A DNA stretch of 64,000 nucleotides from Legionella oakridgensis ATCC 33761 = DSM 21215 (GCF_000512355.1 NZ_CP004006.1:2438501-2502500); one strand, 5' to 3'; positions 44,928-56,882 are shown, counted from the stretch's first letter. Notes: a model not told the origin generated them from the sequence alone. A program made the numbers and translations.

Positions 44928-45488
44928 ATGCGACAAGATACAGAAACCAACTTAGTACAATTACCTGCCGACATACAACGTAATTGGGGATGGCTACTGG
45001 CATTAGGTATTTTGTTTGTTATCTTAGGTGTCATTGGCCTTGGCATGGTGGTTGGCCTAACCCTGGTTAGCATGTTGTTTCTAGGCATATTATTAATCAT
45101 CGGCGGTGTATTTCAAATCATCGACGTATTTAAAAGCAAACGTTGGAAAGGTTCTGCCTGGCATGCGCTTATTGCCATACTCTATCTTATTGGGGGTGGC
45201 ATTATTATTTATGATCCATTCATAGCTTCTACCATCATCACCATATTACTGGCCGCCGTTTTAATCGTTATGGGGATAACACGTTTTATTATGGCTATCA
45301 TTCTTCGAGGTTCAAAAGGATGGGGATGGCTGTTGCTATCAGGGTTAACCGCCAGCATTTTAGGCTTTTTGATATTAATTCAGTGGCCATGGAGCGGTCT
45401 ATGGATCATTGGAATGTTTATTGCTGTTGAAATACTCATCAGTGGCTGGACTTATATATTTCTGGCGCTGGCCATTCGCCGCACTTAA
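44928..45488 (+). CDS. HdeD-family (DUF308) membrane protein
   Basis: A 186-residue inner membrane protein with six predicted helices in three hairpins (GWLLALGILFVILGVIGLGM, LVSMLFLGILLIIGGVFQII, and later pairs). This matches HdeD, linked to acid resistance in E. coli, though the function is not well defined. The ribosome site AAGGA lies about 8 bases before ATG 44928. It is followed by ppa on the opposite strand. Confidence 0.85.
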   Translation: MRQDTETNLVQLPADIQRNWGWLLALGILFVILGVIGLGMVVGLTLVSMLFLGILLIIGGVFQIIDVFKSKRWKGSAWHALIAILYLIGGGIIIYDPFIASTIITILLAAVLIVMGITRFIMAIILRGSKGWGWLLLSGLTASILGFLILIQWPWSGLWIIGMFIAVEILISGWTYIFLALAIRRT

Positions 45489-45550
45489 GTCCACTTAATA
45501 AGTCATAATATGCCTGGATAACGCAAAGCGATATCCAGGGCCGCAAAAAC

Positions 45551-46087
45551 TTATTTTGAATGCTGCTGATAACGGGCAACGCTGCTTAGGATTTCCTCGT
45601 GAGCCGCCTCTGCCGCGTCCCAGCCATCCACACGCACCCATTTTCCTTCTTCCAAGTCTTTATAATGCTTAAAAAAATGCTCAATAGATAACAATAATGG
45701 TTGCGGCAAATCTCGATACGTTTTTACCCCATCATACATCTTGCTTAATTTATTAACCGGCACAGCAAGCACTTTCGCATCAATGCCTGATTCATCGGTC
45801 ATTTTTAACATACCAATTGCGCGACAACGAATGACAGCACCACTAATTAATGGCACAGGAGTTACAACCAGAACATCAACCGGGTCACCATCTTCGGATA
45901 AGGTATTCGGAATATAACCATAATTGGTTGGATAAAACATTGCAGTCGACATGAAACGGTCGACGAATAAAGCACCGGTTTCTTTATCCACTTCATATTT
46001 TACTGGTTCCCCACGCATAGGGATTTCAATGATGACATTGATTTCGTTTGGTAAATCACGACCACTATTAATTTCCTTTAAACCCAT
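45551..46087 (-). CDS. ppa: Inorganic pyrophosphatase
   Basis: A 178-residue family I soluble pyrophosphatase, which drives biosynthetic reactions forward by hydrolysing PPi. It has [25 protein letters not shown] split over the first 45 residues, the signature [13 protein letters not shown] at about 65-77 and the metal-binding [13 protein letters not shown]. Length and order fit. It is convergent with the HdeD-like gene. Confidence 0.97.
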   Translation of the reverse strand: MGLKEINSGRDLPNEINVIIEIPMRGEPVKYEVDKETGALFVDRFMSTAMFYPTNYGYIPNTLSEDGDPVDVLVVTPVPLISGAVIRCRAIGMLKMTDESGIDAKVLAVPVNKLSKMYDGVKTYRDLPQPLLLSIEHFFKHYKDLEEGKWVRVDGWDAAEAAHEEILSSVARYQQHSK

Positions 46088-46141
46088 TCCGACACCCTAT
46101 AACAAATTAAAAGACGCAATATTATGCGTAATTTGCTTTAA

Positions 46142-46351
46142 AAAGGCAAAAAGAACAATATTGATTTTGATTTACTGACAAAAGATAAATTAAGATCAGT
46201 TGCCATTTCACTTTGCGAAGAACTTGTGGAAGATTGAATGCCATCTTGAGGTAGAATGGGGCGAATAGCCAACCTCACTCAACAAATTCATGCTCTAAAA
46301 GGCGCCAATCAGCCGCATTTGCAACCTGAAATGAATGGCAACAGACCTTAA
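46142..46351 (+). pseudogene. Possible broken small gene between ppa and the HIT gene
   Basis: The 306-base gap 46088-46393 has no intact gene, but two pieces read like coding sequence in different frames. IDFDLLTKDKLRSVAISLCEELVED is followed by a stop at about 46235; another frame gives ATG 46256 (with GAGG upstream) through LTQQIHALKGANQPHLQPEM to TAA 46351. One or more single-base changes would join them. No family is recognised. It is either a decayed gene or another sequencing break. Confidence 0.3.
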
Positions 46352-46376
46352 CTCAGCCTTTATTTTTTGTTATAAT
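46349..46376 (+). promoter_or_regulatory. Promoter of the HIT-folE genes
   Basis: TTAACT (46349-46354) and a perfect TATAAT (46371-46376) are 16 bases apart, 30 bases before ATG 46406. A plausible sigma-70 promoter. Confidence 0.55.
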
Positions 46377-46405
46377 TTCGCTTTCAAGCATCGGTGAGGA
46401 TGAAT

Positions 46406-46747
46406 ATGAGTTGCTTATTCTGTAAAATAGCCACTGGCGAAATTCCAGCAACCATCGTTTTTGAAGACACAGAAATCATCGCTTTTCGCGATATCAGACC
46501 ACAAGCACCGACGCATATTTTGATCATTCCCAAACAACACATTCCGACCATTGACGATGCCGATACAAAAGATGAGCAACTATTGGGCCGTATGATTCTC
46601 GCTGCAAAAAAAATAGCCTGTTCCGAACAGTTGAGCCAAAACGGCTACCGTTTAGTATTTAATGTAAACTCAGGTGGCGGACAGGAAGTTTACCATATTC
46701 ATTTACATATTCTTGGAGGGAGACAAATGACATGGCCGCCAGGTTAG
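46406..46747 (+). CDS. HIT-family nucleotide-binding protein
   Basis: A 113-residue histidine-triad protein of the Hint type (purine nucleoside phosphoramidase). It has CLFCKIATGEIPATIVFED at the start, DIRPQAPTHILIIPKQHI at about 40-57 and the catalytic triad VYHIHLHILGGRQM at about 97-110. ATG 46406 is chosen because GTGAGG (46394-46399) is 6 bases upstream; two earlier in-frame starts overlap this site. folE follows 38 bases later. Confidence 0.93.
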   Translation: MSCLFCKIATGEIPATIVFEDTEIIAFRDIRPQAPTHILIIPKQHIPTIDDADTKDEQLLGRMILAAKKIACSEQLSQNGYRLVFNVNSGGGQEVYHIHLHILGGRQMTWPPG

Positions 46748-46785
46748 AAATAATATGCCATTGATAACTCCATAAGGTTAATTAC

Positions 46786-47325
46786 ATGCAAGATTTATAT
46801 AAAACACTATTGATTGAAATCGGTGAAGATGTTGCGCGTGAAGGGTTACGCGATACACCAGAGCGCGCTGCCAAAGCAATGCGTTTTTTGACAAAGGGAT
46901 ATCAAGAAGACTTAAATGAAATCATTAATGATGCGCTTTTTGAATCCGACATGAGTGAAATGGTCATTGTAAAAGACATTGAACTGTATTCCATGTGTGA
47001 GCATCATTTGTTGCCTTTTTTAGGCAAATGCCATGTAGGATATTTACCAAACGGTAAAGTCCTTGGCTTATCTAAAATAGCACGCATTGTTGATTATTTT
47101 GCCCGTCGCTTGCAAATTCAAGAACGCTTGACTTCCGAAATAGCCAATTGCATTTCCACAATAACTGGCGCACATGGTGTTGCTGTTATTATAGAGGCCA
47201 GACATCTTTGTATGATGATGCGTGGAGTAGAAAAACAAAATTCTGTAATGTCTACTTCCGTTATGCTTGGCGCAATGAGAAATAATGCCAGCAGTCGCCT
47301 TGAGTTTTTAAATTTGGTTCGCTAG
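46786..47325 (+). CDS. folE: GTP cyclohydrolase I
   Basis: A 179-residue enzyme converting GTP to 7,8-dihydroneopterin triphosphate, the first step of folate (and some queuosine) synthesis. It shows [15 protein letters not shown], the zinc ligands in [18 protein letters not shown] and [14 protein letters not shown], and [22 protein letters not shown]. Length fits the compact type I enzyme. It follows the HIT gene on the same strand. Confidence 0.97.
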   Translation: MQDLYKTLLIEIGEDVAREGLRDTPERAAKAMRFLTKGYQEDLNEIINDALFESDMSEMVIVKDIELYSMCEHHLLPFLGKCHVGYLPNGKVLGLSKIARIVDYFARRLQIQERLTSEIANCISTITGAHGVAVIIEARHLCMMMRGVEKQNSVMSTSVMLGAMRNNASSRLEFLNLVR

Positions 47326-47417
47326 GGTTTGTTGATATTTCATCCATGATGCAGGCATCAAAAATAAATTTGACATTAAAAACATCAAAAGCATAGAGAC
47401 TTTTTAGGACATACACA

Positions 47418-47445
47418 TTTACGATTTTTATGCTATCTTTATAAT
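47418..47445 (+). promoter_or_regulatory. Candidate promoter of the small secreted protein gene
   Basis: TTTACG (47418-47423) and a perfect TATAAT (47440-47445) are 16 bases apart, 50 bases before ATG 47495. Confidence 0.4.
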
Positions 47446-47494
47446 TGTTAGATAAAATAAGGTAGTTAATTGCCTATTTGAAGGGAGTCTTACA

Positions 47495-47848
47495 ATGAAA
47501 GTTAACAAAGTAATCATTTCAACTTTTTTGCTGACTTTTAGTGGTTCTTTATTAGCGGACGGACCAAAAATTAAATTCAAAACCTGTGCTGATCCCAAAA
47601 TCCCACTGAAAACAATAACTGCTGTTAACCATGTTGATTGCGATGCCTCGGTTGATCCTACTTTTAATGTCTATTTTGGCGTTGTTAACGTTTATAAAAA
47701 CAACCAAAAAATTACTCCAAGAGCTTCATGTAATGCATTAGCTCGGGGTAACAAAGTAAAACTAGTGCTGAAGCAACGTGGTCAAAACGGTAAAGATTTT
47801 TTTGATGTGCACGTTTGCAAGCCAATTAACGCGCTGCCTTCCTCATAA
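47495..47848 (+). CDS. Small secreted cysteine-containing protein, unknown function
   Basis: A 117-residue protein with a clear signal peptide (MKVNKVIISTFLLTFSGSLLA, cleavage about residue 21) and a mature domain of about 95 residues with four Cys (KTCADP, HVDCDAS, RASCNAL, HVCKP), enough for two disulfides. The mature part is basic and looks beta-rich. I do not recognise the family. It stands alone, convergent with pnp, with its own promoter candidate and a GGGAG ribosome site. Confidence 0.7.
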   Translation: MKVNKVIISTFLLTFSGSLLADGPKIKFKTCADPKIPLKTITAVNHVDCDASVDPTFNVYFGVVNVYKNNQKITPRASCNALARGNKVKLVLKQRGQNGKDFFDVHVCKPINALPSS

Positions 47849-47932
47849 AGGAACTTATATCGGTGGTAATTACTTTACAGTTCGTCCAAGAGACATATTT
47901 GATTAAATTTTCGAACTAGCCGGATAGCCATA

Positions 47933-47971
47933 CAGCATGCGAACCATGATCAGCCAATGATCCGCATGCTG
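47933..47971. terminator. Hairpin between convergent genes
   Basis: CAGCATGCG at 47933-47941 pairs with CGCATGCTG at 47963-47971, with a second inner pair GATCA (47948-47952) and TGATC (47958-47962). It sits between the small secreted protein gene and pnp. No U-run follows, so termination strength is uncertain. Confidence 0.5.
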
Positions 47972-47990
47972 CTTATCGAATCAACAAGTT

Positions 47991-50156
47991 TTATTCCTCT
48001 TCAGAAATAGTTGATTCTATTTCATCAGCAGAAGCCGCTTTTGGAGTATTTTGTTCACTCCCCACGCCAGCAGCACCTTGGGGTTTATCTTTCCATTCCA
48101 ACTTAACGCGGCCCTGCTTGTCCACGCCAGCCACATATACTTCAATTTCTTGCCCTTCACTCAATACGGATTCTACTTTTTGTGAACGGTCAGCACAAAT
48201 TTGGGAAATATGTAATAATCCATCTTTTCCAGGCAATAAATTTATAAATGCGCCGAAATCAACAATTTTGTTTACTTTACCACGATAAGTTTGACCCACT
48301 TCTATTTCAGCGACCAGTGCTTTAATTTGACGCTGAGCTTCTTCTAATGCCTCCGCATTTGGAGAAAATAATTGCACAACTCCGCTATCATCAATATCTA
48401 TGGACACCCCAGTACTTTCAACTAACCCTTTAATCGTTGCTCCGCCTTTACCGATAATAGTACGAACTTTATCTTCAGCCACTTTCATGCTAACGATTCT
48501 TGGAGCATGTTGCGACAGTTCATCACGATGCTCAGCAAGTGCGTTTTTCATAACTCCCAAAATATGGCGTCGTCCTTCCAAAGCTTGTGCAAGTGCCTGC
48601 TCCATAATTTCTTTAGTAATACCCGTAATCTTGATATCCATTTGTAAAGCAGTCACGCCTTGCTCGGTACCGGCTACCTTAAAGTCCATATCACCTAAAT
48701 GATCTTCGTCACCTAAAATGTCGGTCAAGACAGCAAATCGGTCACCTTCTTTAATCAGTCCCATAGCAACCCCAGCCACAGGGGATTTTAAAGGCACGCC
48801 TGCATCCATTAATGCCAGACTAGTTCCACATACCGTGGCCATAGAACTTGAACCATTTGATTCCGTAATATCAGAAACAACACGCAATACATAAGGAAAA
48901 ACACTGGCGTCAGGAAGAACGGCCATTAAGCTGCGCTTCGCCAATCGGCCATGACCTATTTCACGCCGTTTTGGACTTCCCACCATACCAGTTTCACCCA
49001 CAGAATAAGGAGGGAAATTATAGTGCAACATAAATCGATCCCTAATTTCACCTTCCAATCTATCCAGTATTTGGGCATCTCGTTCACTGCCTAGTGTCGC
49101 CGCCACGATGGCTTGAGTTTCACCACGAGTAAATAAAGCTGAACCATGCACACGATCCAGAAAACTGGTTTTAATGGCAATAGGCCTAACCGTTTTTTGA
49201 TCTCGGCCATCAATACGTGGTTCGCCGTCAAGAATGCGATGACGTACAATATTTTTTTCCATGGCATTTAAGACATTAAGAATCATATCACCATTTGTTT
49301 CTTCCCATTCTGCCTGTACTGTCTCAACAACCTGTTGGCGAATCTCTGCCAAGCGTTGATAGCGTTGTTGTTTATCTTTAATCAAATAAGCTTGTGTAAT
49401 GTCTACTTGCGCCAACTCATCTATACGAGACTGAATCGTTGAATCAGCGGTTAGATTTGTCCAGCTCCAGGCAGGTTTGCCAGCTTCCTTGGCCAATTCT
49501 CTAATTAACTTGATGACTCCCTGCATCATTTCATGCCCATATAACACAGCACCGAGCATGATTTCTTCACTTAATTCACGGGCTTCAGATTCAACCATCA
49601 AAATAGCATCTTCTGTCCCAGCAACCACTAAATCCAGCTCTGATTTTTCTAATGCCTTATAACCAGGATTCAATAAATAAACGCCATCTTTATAGCCTAC
49701 CCGCACGGCCCCAATGGGTCCCTGAAATGGAAGCCCGGAAATGGCCAGTGCCGCTGATGCGCCAATCATGGAGACCACATCGGCAGACACTTCTGGATTT
49801 AAGGACAAAACGGTTGCAATAATTTGTACTTCATTATAAAACCCATCTGGAAATAAAGGACGCAATGGTCTATCGATCAACCGGGATATAAGTGTTTCAT
49901 GCTCGCTTGGTCGACCTTCCCGTTTAGTAAATCCTCCCGGGATCTTACCAGCAGCGTATGTTTTTTCCTGGTAGTTCACCGTCAATGGGAAAAAATTATT
50001 TTTTTCGGCACCTTCTTTATTGCCTACGACGGTTACCAATACCTGGGTTCCATTCATACTGACAAAAACAGCTCCATCAGCCTGTCTTGCTATTTCCCCA
50101 GTTTCCAACACCAACTTATGTTCGCCAAATTGTATTTCTTTAGTGATTTTAGTCAC
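47991..50156 (-). CDS. pnp: Polyribonucleotide nucleotidyltransferase
   Basis: A 721-residue PNPase, a 3'-5' phosphorolytic exoribonuclease. Two RNase PH domains (about 1-230 and 310-550: [61 protein letters not shown]), then a KH domain ([20 protein letters not shown]) and an S1 domain ([30 protein letters not shown]). The C-terminus is acidic, ending STISEEE. It follows rpsO. In E. coli the leader is autoregulated through an RNase III hairpin; I did not identify one. Confidence 0.98.
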   Translation of the reverse strand: MTKITKEIQFGEHKLVLETGEIARQADGAVFVSMNGTQVLVTVVGNKEGAEKNNFFPLTVNYQEKTYAAGKIPGGFTKREGRPSEHETLISRLIDRPLRPLFPDGFYNEVQIIATVLSLNPEVSADVVSMIGASAALAISGLPFQGPIGAVRVGYKDGVYLLNPGYKALEKSELDLVVAGTEDAILMVESEARELSEEIMLGAVLYGHEMMQGVIKLIRELAKEAGKPAWSWTNLTADSTIQSRIDELAQVDITQAYLIKDKQQRYQRLAEIRQQVVETVQAEWEETNGDMILNVLNAMEKNIVRHRILDGEPRIDGRDQKTVRPIAIKTSFLDRVHGSALFTRGETQAIVAATLGSERDAQILDRLEGEIRDRFMLHYNFPPYSVGETGMVGSPKRREIGHGRLAKRSLMAVLPDASVFPYVLRVVSDITESNGSSSMATVCGTSLALMDAGVPLKSPVAGVAMGLIKEGDRFAVLTDILGDEDHLGDMDFKVAGTEQGVTALQMDIKITGITKEIMEQALAQALEGRRHILGVMKNALAEHRDELSQHAPRIVSMKVAEDKVRTIIGKGGATIKGLVESTGVSIDIDDSGVVQLFSPNAEALEEAQRQIKALVAEIEVGQTYRGKVNKIVDFGAFINLLPGKDGLLHISQICADRSQKVESVLSEGQEIEVYVAGVDKQGRVKLEWKDKPQGAAGVGSEQNTPKAASADEIESTISEEE

Positions 50157-50313
50157 GGAAGCACCTCATTAGATAAAAGGCTCGCTCACACATTCATGAT
50201 TGCGATTGCATTGTCCAAGCAATTTAAAAAAACACACCTTAACATATGATTTGCTTTTTAAAATAGCTTAGCCAATACAGATACCCCAACCAATCCTATT
50301 TCTGCGAAAGAGC

Positions 50314-50341
50314 AAAAAAAAAGCGCAGAAAACTGCGCTTT
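50314..50341 (-). terminator. Terminator between rpsO and pnp
   Basis: On the minus strand AAGCGCAG and CTGCGCTT form an 8-bp stem around TTTT (50321-50340), followed by nine Ts. It lies after the rpsO stop and should end or attenuate the rpsO transcript before pnp. Confidence 0.9.
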
Positions 50342-50391
50342 TCATTAGATTAAAACGTTGATTAACTCACCATGTCTCATGATGTTGAAAA

Positions 50392-50667
50392 TCAATAGGA
50401 ATCCCTCAAACCAAGCCCCTGAATTAATTGTGCATAACGCTCTGGAGCATTTTTCTTTAAATATTTAAGCAGTTTTCGACGCTTATTAACCAAGGCCTGC
50501 AAGCCACGTCGTGAATGAAAATCCTTTTTATGTTCTTTAAAATGTTCTGTCAGATAATTAATGCGGCCCGTCATCAAAGAAACCTGTACTTCAGGTGAGC
50601 CGGTATCTTTATCAGCACGTTTGAATTCATTAATAATGTCTACTTTTTGTGCGCTCGTTAGCGACAT
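50392..50667 (-). CDS. rpsO: 30S ribosomal protein S15
   Basis: A 91-residue, helical 16S-binding protein. It has [22 protein letters not shown] and the [20 protein letters not shown] signature region. Standard position between truB and pnp. Confidence 0.98.
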   Translation of the reverse strand: MSLTSAQKVDIINEFKRADKDTGSPEVQVSLMTGRINYLTEHFKEHKKDFHSRRGLQALVNKRRKLLKYLKKNAPERYAQLIQGLGLRDSY

Positions 50668-50830
50668 GGTTACTCCTGAAATTTCTTAGTAATCTTTCAA
50701 AAGGACGCATTTTACCAAGGCAACCCCACAGAAACAAGCATTCTATTAATATTGTTTATTTTCTTTACCTCAATGAGGCAATTTCTTAGCACGCTGAAAT
50801 CAACAAACATATTTCCTGCTGACCAGATTA

Positions 50831-51745
50831 TCATGATTGCCAAACCTCTGAAAGTAGCCTTTTCACCTTTAAAATACCAGGTTCAGGGATTTCTCCAACA
50901 CCGATAAACCGCTTGTTATGATCATACAATTGCACGCATGAAGCTTGATTATTTATCCTGGCGTGAGTCACCAGTTTACCTTGATATAAAGCCAATACTT
51001 CATCTGAAAACAACTCCATAGCAGGCAGATAACTAACGGCCCGTTCCATAGGCAACAGACAACTAAGGTGCTCCTCGGGAGATTTGCTAAGCAATTCATC
51101 CATAGTATACATAGGTTCATCATTAAATCCTGTTGTATACAACCGGTGAAGACGCGTTACATGGGCGCCAACGCCCAATACTTCTCCAATATCCTCTATC
51201 AGGTTACGTATATAAGTTCCCTTGCTGCAATAAACGATTAAATCCATCTGTCGGCCATCAAATCGATTTAACTGTATTTGTTGAATGCATATGGTGCGCG
51301 CGCAACGCTCGATCTCGATGCCTGCCCTGGCCAATTTGTAAAGAGGCGTACCTTGATGCTTTAGTGCGGAAAACATGGATGGAATCTGCTGAATAGATCC
51401 AGTAAATTGAGCAAGTACCTGCTTGAGTTTATTTTCTGTAACTGAAAACTCATCAACGCACGTAATCACTTGCCCAGTCGCATCTCCAGTATTGGTTTTA
51501 ATTCCTAAAAGGGCAGTCACCTCATAACATTTATCCGCATCCAAAAGATATTGGCAAAATTTTGTAGCCTCCCCAAAACAAATTGGCAGCATGCCAGTCG
51601 CCATGGGATCCAAGCTACCGGTATGCCCAGCTTTTCTGGCATGATATAAGTGCTTAATTTTTTGCAACACACCATTGGAAGATAAGCCTTGTGGTTTATT
51701 AGCCAACAAAATGCCATTAATTGGTAATTTAATCACTCTGCTCAT
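50831..51745 (-). CDS. truB: tRNA pseudouridine55 synthase TruB
   Basis: A 304-residue enzyme that makes pseudouridine 55 in the T loop of tRNAs. It has the catalytic Asp in [19 protein letters not shown] at about residue 46, [17 protein letters not shown] and the PUA-like C-terminal domain. It overlaps the rbfA end by 17 bases, supporting co-translation. The ATG is just inside rbfA. Confidence 0.96.
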   Translation of the reverse strand: MSRVIKLPINGILLANKPQGLSSNGVLQKIKHLYHARKAGHTGSLDPMATGMLPICFGEATKFCQYLLDADKCYEVTALLGIKTNTGDATGQVITCVDEFSVTENKLKQVLAQFTGSIQQIPSMFSALKHQGTPLYKLARAGIEIERCARTICIQQIQLNRFDGRQMDLIVYCSKGTYIRNLIEDIGEVLGVGAHVTRLHRLYTTGFNDEPMYTMDELLSKSPEEHLSCLLPMERAVSYLPAMELFSDEVLALYQGKLVTHARINNQASCVQLYDHNKRFIGVGEIPEPGILKVKRLLSEVWQS

Positions 51746-52100
51746 CGTTTTTGTCAGGAGGGTTCACTTCATCAATCAAACGGCTTAACCGTTTTCCATA
51801 TTCAATAGATTCATCATAAACAAATTGCAATTGAGGAACCGTACGTAATTTGATACTTTTTGCTAAAATGGTGCGCAAATAACTGGCGGCCGTATTTAAA
51901 ATTGTTGCAGTTTGCTTTGGATCATCGTTCAATACAGTAAAATATACTTTGGCATGACTTAAATCTTTCGACACTTTTACGGCAGAAAGCGTGATGAAGC
52001 TGGTAATACGAGGATCCGTGACTTCTTGCTGGATAATATGTGCTAATTTTCGCAAAATTGTTTCAGCAATACGATCCGTTCTTTTGAAATCATGACTCAT
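51729..52100 (-). CDS. rbfA: Ribosome-binding factor A
   Basis: A 123-residue KH-fold protein that helps mature the 17S rRNA precursor in the 30S subunit. It has [22 protein letters not shown] and [15 protein letters not shown], ending in an acidic tail ([11 protein letters not shown]). Located after infB. Confidence 0.95.
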   Translation of the reverse strand: MSHDFKRTDRIAETILRKLAHIIQQEVTDPRITSFITLSAVKVSKDLSHAKVYFTVLNDDPKQTATILNTAASYLRTILAKSIKLRTVPQLQFVYDESIEYGKRLSRLIDEVNPPDKNDEQSD

Positions 52101-52184
52101 ACTATTCTCATTTTCAGGTTACAGCCATTCACCATCATCGCTAGGCAACCGTTGGCTACCTAAATTTCACCTGCTCAGGCCAGA

Positions 52185-54758
52185 TTATTCACGTTTGATT
52201 TCAATGGTTTCAAATACTTCTATCAGGTCACCGCTTTTAACATCATTATAATTTTTTACACCAACGCCACACTCCATCCCTTGACGTACTTCCAACACGT
52301 CATCTTTAAAACGTCGCAAAGATTCAAGTGTGCCTTCGTAAATCACAACATTATTGCGTAACACACGAATAGGATTATTGCGTTTTATTGTGCCTTCAAT
52401 CACCATGCAACCCGCTATAGCCCCTAATTTTGGAGAACGGAACACATCACGAACTTCAGCTATGCCAATAATTTCTTCTTTAAACTTCGGCTCTAAGAGG
52501 CCAGATAAGGCGCCTTTAACCTGATCAACAATATCATAAATAACACTATGATATTGCAACGGAACACCTTCAAGTTCCGCCAAGCGTTTAGCACTAGCAT
52601 CAGCACGCACGTTAAAACCAATCAGTAATGCATTGGAAGCAATGGCCAAATGCACATCAGATTCAGTAATACCACCCACGCCACTGGCAATAATTTTTAC
52701 ATTCACCTCATCCGTTGACAATTTTACCAATGCATCAGCAATTGCCTCTACAGAACCCTGCATGTCAGCTTTTAATACGATATTCAATACCTTCATTTCA
52801 CCAGCAGTCATCGTATCAATGATACCTTCTAACGAAGCTTTTTGGCGTCTGGCCAATTTTACATCACGATATTTCCCCTGACGGAATAAGGCAACCTCAC
52901 GTGCCCTTTTTTCATCTGGCACAACCAGTGCTTCATCACCGGCATGAGGAATGGCTGACAATCCTAATACTTCAACCGGAATGGAAGGACCGGCAGCATC
53001 AACTAGACTGCCATTGTCACTGATTAATGCACGCACCCGACCATATTGCAATCCAGCAAGCAATATATCTCCCTTACGTAAAGTACCATTTTGCACCAAA
53101 ACCGTAGCAACCGGGCCACGTCCTTTATCAAGTTTTGATTCAATGACCACACCTTTGGCCGCTCCATCGGTATGCGCCGTTAATTCCAGTACTTCCGCTT
53201 GCAGCAAAATAACATCCAATAATTCGTCAACTCCCATTCCAGTTTTTGCTGAAATGTTTACAAACATGGTATCACCGCCCCAAGCTTCAGGAATCACTTC
53301 ATAAGCAGACAACTCATTCATGACTCGCTCTGGATCAGCACCAGGTTTATCCATTTTATTAATGGCAACAATAATAGGCACTTTTGCAGCTTTTGCATGT
53401 TGTACCGCCTCAACCGTTTGTGGTTTAACACCATCATCGGCAGCCACAATCAAAATCACAATATCCGTTGCTTGTGCACCACGCGCCCGCATGGCAGTAA
53501 ATGCAGCATGACCTGGTGTATCTAAAAAGGTAATATCGCCCTTAGGTGTATTGACATGATAAGCGCCGATATGTTGAGTAATACCCCCGGCTTCGCCGGC
53601 AGCTATCTTTGTGCGGCGTATATAATCGAGCAAAGAAGTTTTGCCATGATCCACATGCCCCATAATCGTTACTACTGGTGCACGCGCTTCTTTCTGACTT
53701 CCCTTGCTCAATACATCACCAAGCGTTTGCTCTATGGCATCTTCCTTAAGAGGCTTAGCAATGTGTCCCATCTCTTCAACCACAATGATAGCGGTTTCCT
53801 GATCGATGACTTGGTTAATGGTCGCCATAGCCCCCAATCCCATCATCGCCTTGATCACTTCTGCCGCCTTGACACTCATTCGCTTGGCTAACTCGGCAAC
53901 CGTAATCGTTTCAGGAATCAACACATCGCGAACTACAGGGGCTGTTGGCATTGCAAAACCATGGGTCAGCGCCTCTTCAGCTTCACGGTATTTTTCTGAC
54001 TTTTCTCCGATCTTTCTTTTCTTAGGTTTATGCCGCTTGCTATAAAGCGCTACTTCTTGTTCCGCTTCTTCTTCAAGCAACGATGGCTGATATTTAGCTT
54101 TTTTCTTATTACGCTTGAAATCTGCCTTGTCAATCTCTTTTTCTTCTTTGTCAATATGATGTTTCTTCTTGCTTGCTCGAGCAGATTTACCATCTTCCTC
54201 ATAAACAAGAGGTTCTTGTTCACTTAACTCATTTGCAGGCGGCGATACCACTTCACTGATAGGCTCACCTGGAGACGCTTCTTCAATTGCAAGCTCTTTT
54301 TCGACAACCACTTCTGGCTCATGTTCCTGTATAACAACAGGAACCTCTGCCGTTTCTACTACTTCAGGTTCTTCAATTTGCAAAGAAGCCATTGGCGTTT
54401 CAAGCTCAGTTGATGCGAGAACCTCTGCCTCATTCTCCCCAGGCTGTTCCAACGAGCTTCGTTTAACATAAGTGCGTTTTTTTCTTACTTCAATGCTGAC
54501 TTTTTTGCCACTATGCACATCATGCCCAAGTGTTACTTGAGAAACACTCTTGCGCCTTAAAGTAATCCGTTCGGGAGATGAGCGCACATCGCTGCCGGCA
54601 CCACCTTTCAAATGGCTAAGCAAAATACGCTTCTGCTCTTCATTGACTGTCTGCTGATCATCGGTAAAAGACAATCCTGCTTCCTGCAACTGGTTCAATA
54701 AGCGCTCGACCGGAATTCCCACGACTTGGGCTAATTGTTTAACCGTCACATCCGCCAT
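52185..54758 (-). CDS. infB: Translation initiation factor IF-2
   Basis: An 857-residue GTPase that recruits initiator tRNA to the 30S subunit. The N-terminal IF2N domain ([21 protein letters not shown]) is followed by a long charged linker (Glu/Lys-rich, about 100-260), a second IF2N ([21 protein letters not shown]), the G domain ([44 protein letters not shown]), and domains II-IV to the C-terminus. It follows nusA across a 178-base gap with no obvious gene, only a weak hairpin (AAGCC-TTA-GGCTT). Confidence 0.98.
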   Translation of the reverse strand: MADVTVKQLAQVVGIPVERLLNQLQEAGLSFTDDQQTVNEEQKRILLSHLKGGAGSDVRSSPERITLRRKSVSQVTLGHDVHSGKKVSIEVRKKRTYVKRSSLEQPGENEAEVLASTELETPMASLQIEEPEVVETAEVPVVIQEHEPEVVVEKELAIEEASPGEPISEVVSPPANELSEQEPLVYEEDGKSARASKKKHHIDKEEKEIDKADFKRNKKKAKYQPSLLEEEAEQEVALYSKRHKPKKRKIGEKSEKYREAEEALTHGFAMPTAPVVRDVLIPETITVAELAKRMSVKAAEVIKAMMGLGAMATINQVIDQETAIIVVEEMGHIAKPLKEDAIEQTLGDVLSKGSQKEARAPVVTIMGHVDHGKTSLLDYIRRTKIAAGEAGGITQHIGAYHVNTPKGDITFLDTPGHAAFTAMRARGAQATDIVILIVAADDGVKPQTVEAVQHAKAAKVPIIVAINKMDKPGADPERVMNELSAYEVIPEAWGGDTMFVNISAKTGMGVDELLDVILLQAEVLELTAHTDGAAKGVVIESKLDKGRGPVATVLVQNGTLRKGDILLAGLQYGRVRALISDNGSLVDAAGPSIPVEVLGLSAIPHAGDEALVVPDEKRAREVALFRQGKYRDVKLARRQKASLEGIIDTMTAGEMKVLNIVLKADMQGSVEAIADALVKLSTDEVNVKIIASGVGGITESDVHLAIASNALLIGFNVRADASAKRLAELEGVPLQYHSVIYDIVDQVKGALSGLLEPKFKEEIIGIAEVRDVFRSPKLGAIAGCMVIEGTIKRNNPIRVLRNNVVIYEGTLESLRRFKDDVLEVRQGMECGVGVKNYNDVKSGDLIEVFETIEIKRE

Positions 54759-54936
54759 AATTTAATCCTCTTTCAGCAGTTCAAAAGTGATGCTTCAAAG
54801 ATCAAGACACCACAATGCACTCAAGTGGCTTCTCCACACCTCTGACACTGCGTATATATTCTAACAATTACTACGCTATGATACGTAATTATCGAAGCCT
54901 TAGGCTTCTTATGCCATCGTCATGGCTACTAAGCGT

Positions 54937-56427
54937 TTACACTTTATCATCATGAAACCACGGTTCACGTGCTTTCATAATTAATGCTCCTGCTTTTTCT
55001 TTAGTCATTCCCTCAATCTCAAGCAATTCATCGACTGATTGTTCAGCCAGATCTTCTATGGTTGTAATACCCATTGCGGCTAAACGCTTCGCCAAATCGA
55101 CTGTCATTCCTTCCATCGTTTGCAGATCTGCCGAAGAAGCGTTATTCCCTAATTGCTCGGAAATTAATGCTTGTGCTAATAAGGCATTGTTAGCCCGGTT
55201 ACGCAACTCATCAACAATTTCCTCATCAAATTCTTCAATGGCAAGGAGTTCTTCCTTAGGAACGTATGCAATTTCTTCTAATGAAGAAAAACCATGAGCG
55301 ACTAAGAGGGCCGCGATTTCTTCATCTATTTCCAAAGTTGACGTAAACAAGTGGACTATTTTTGTTGATTCTTCTTGACTCTTGTTTTCAAATTCTTCGA
55401 CGGTCATTACATTTAATGTCCATCCTGTCAACTGACTTGCCAGACGAACATTTTGGCCATTACGGCCTATGGCTTGCGATAACTGTTCTTTCTGTACAGC
55501 CAAATCCATTGTATGAGAATCTTCATCAACTACAATCGATGAAATATCAGCGGGCGCCATAGCATTGATTACCAATTGAGCAGGATTATCGTCCCAAAGA
55601 ATAATATCAACGCGTTCGCCACCAAGCTCACTGGATACTGCCTGCACCCGTGCACCACGCATGCCAACACATGCACCAATGGGGTCAATACGACCATCAT
55701 TGGTTTTAACAGCTATTTTAGCACGACTACCTGGTTCACGTGCTGCAGCCTTAATTTCAATAACATTTTCACCAATTTCAGGGACTTCTATGCGAAACAA
55801 TTCAACGAGCATTTCCTTACGAGTACGGCTAACCAGAAGTTGAGGGCCGCGAGTTTGCTCTACAATATCATAAAGATAGGCACGCACTCTGTCGTTAGGA
55901 CGAAACATTTCCTGTGGTAATATTTCATTTCTAGGCATAAATGCTTCGGCTTTTCCACCCAGGTCAATAATGATGTTGTCACGAGTTACTTTTTTTACAA
56001 CGCCATATATCAATTGGCCAAGTTTGCTCTTAAACTGTTCCACAATCAATCGGCGTTCAGCTTCGCGCACTTTCTGCATAATCACCTGACGCGCCGTTTG
56101 GGCTGCAATCCGGCCAAATTCAATGGAAGGCATTGGCTCTTCAATTCGCTCACCTAGTTTAACATCAGGTTTACGTACTCTTGCTAATTCCAGGGTAAGT
56201 TGTCTATCGAGCGATTCGATTTCATCATCAGCAACCACCTCCCAATAACGAAATGTTTCATATTCGCCAGTACGAGGGTCCAGTCTTACTCTAACACCCA
56301 TATCCATGCCTGAAAGTTTACGTGTTGCAGATTCCAATGCAGCTTGAATGGCTTCCAGAACCACCTCTTTACTTACACCTTTTTCGTTAGATAACGCTTC
56401 AGCAACTAATAACAATTCTTTGCTCAT
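54937..56427 (-). CDS. nusA: Transcription termination/antitermination factor NusA
   Basis: A 496-residue RNA polymerase-binding factor: N-terminal domain ([22 protein letters not shown]), S1 domain ([20 protein letters not shown]), KH1/KH2 ([51 protein letters not shown]) and two C-terminal acidic repeats ([35 protein letters not shown]). The frame opens at 56439 but ATG 56427 (MSKELLL) has GAGG about 6 bases upstream and is the family start. Confidence 0.98.
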   Translation of the reverse strand: MSKELLLVAEALSNEKGVSKEVVLEAIQAALESATRKLSGMDMGVRVRLDPRTGEYETFRYWEVVADDEIESLDRQLTLELARVRKPDVKLGERIEEPMPSIEFGRIAAQTARQVIMQKVREAERRLIVEQFKSKLGQLIYGVVKKVTRDNIIIDLGGKAEAFMPRNEILPQEMFRPNDRVRAYLYDIVEQTRGPQLLVSRTRKEMLVELFRIEVPEIGENVIEIKAAAREPGSRAKIAVKTNDGRIDPIGACVGMRGARVQAVSSELGGERVDIILWDDNPAQLVINAMAPADISSIVVDEDSHTMDLAVQKEQLSQAIGRNGQNVRLASQLTGWTLNVMTVEEFENKSQEESTKIVHLFTSTLEIDEEIAALLVAHGFSSLEEIAYVPKEELLAIEEFDEEIVDELRNRANNALLAQALISEQLGNNASSADLQTMEGMTVDLAKRLAAMGITTIEDLAEQSVDELLEIEGMTKEKAGALIMKAREPWFHDDKV

Positions 56428-56438
56428 TGTCCGCCTCA

Positions 56439-56882
56439 CTAGACTATCAAATTTGCTTTCACAATATTAGATATTAGAAATTCCTGATGTTCATTATTGA
56501 TATTCAGAATCAAACCATTTTCATTAACAGCCACAATTGTGCCAGAAAATTTCCTTTTCCCATTTATGGGTTTTAACAATTTAATATGGATGTCCTTTCC
56601 CAAGTATTGCTGATACTGCCAATTATAAAATAATGGCCTTGGGATACCCGGTGAAGATACTTCCAAACGATAGTTACCGGAAATAGGGTCTTCAACATCA
56701 AGAAGTGCACTAATTTGGCGACTGACACGTTCACAATCATCAATCCCAATTCCATCTTCATGGTCGATATAGATTCTTAATAATGCATGCTTTCCTTGTG
56801 CAAGATACTCGCACCCCCACAGAACATACCCCATGTCGTCAATAACTGGGTTAATTAGCCGTTCAATTTCATTTTGAATCAT
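56439..56882 (-). CDS. rimP: Ribosome maturation factor RimP
   Basis: A 147-residue protein for 30S maturation. It has [22 protein letters not shown] at the start, [20 protein letters not shown] and [15 protein letters not shown]. The frame extends to 56942, but ATG 56882 with an AGAGG site 5 bases upstream is the family start. It leads the rimP-nusA-infB-rbfA-truB-rpsO-pnp cluster. Confidence 0.95.
   Translation of the reverse strand: MIQNEIERLINPVIDDMGYVLWGCEYLAQGKHALLRIYIDHEDGIGIDDCERVSRQISALLDVEDPISGNYRLEVSSPGIPRPLFYNWQYQQYLGKDIHIKLLKPINGKRKFSGTIVAVNENGLILNINNEHQEFLISNIVKANLIV

Noticed and set aside
54759-54936. A possible small RNA between nusA and infB
   Set aside because: Only a weak short hairpin (AAGCC-TTA-GGCTT) is visible, and no promoter or terminator pair defines a transcript.
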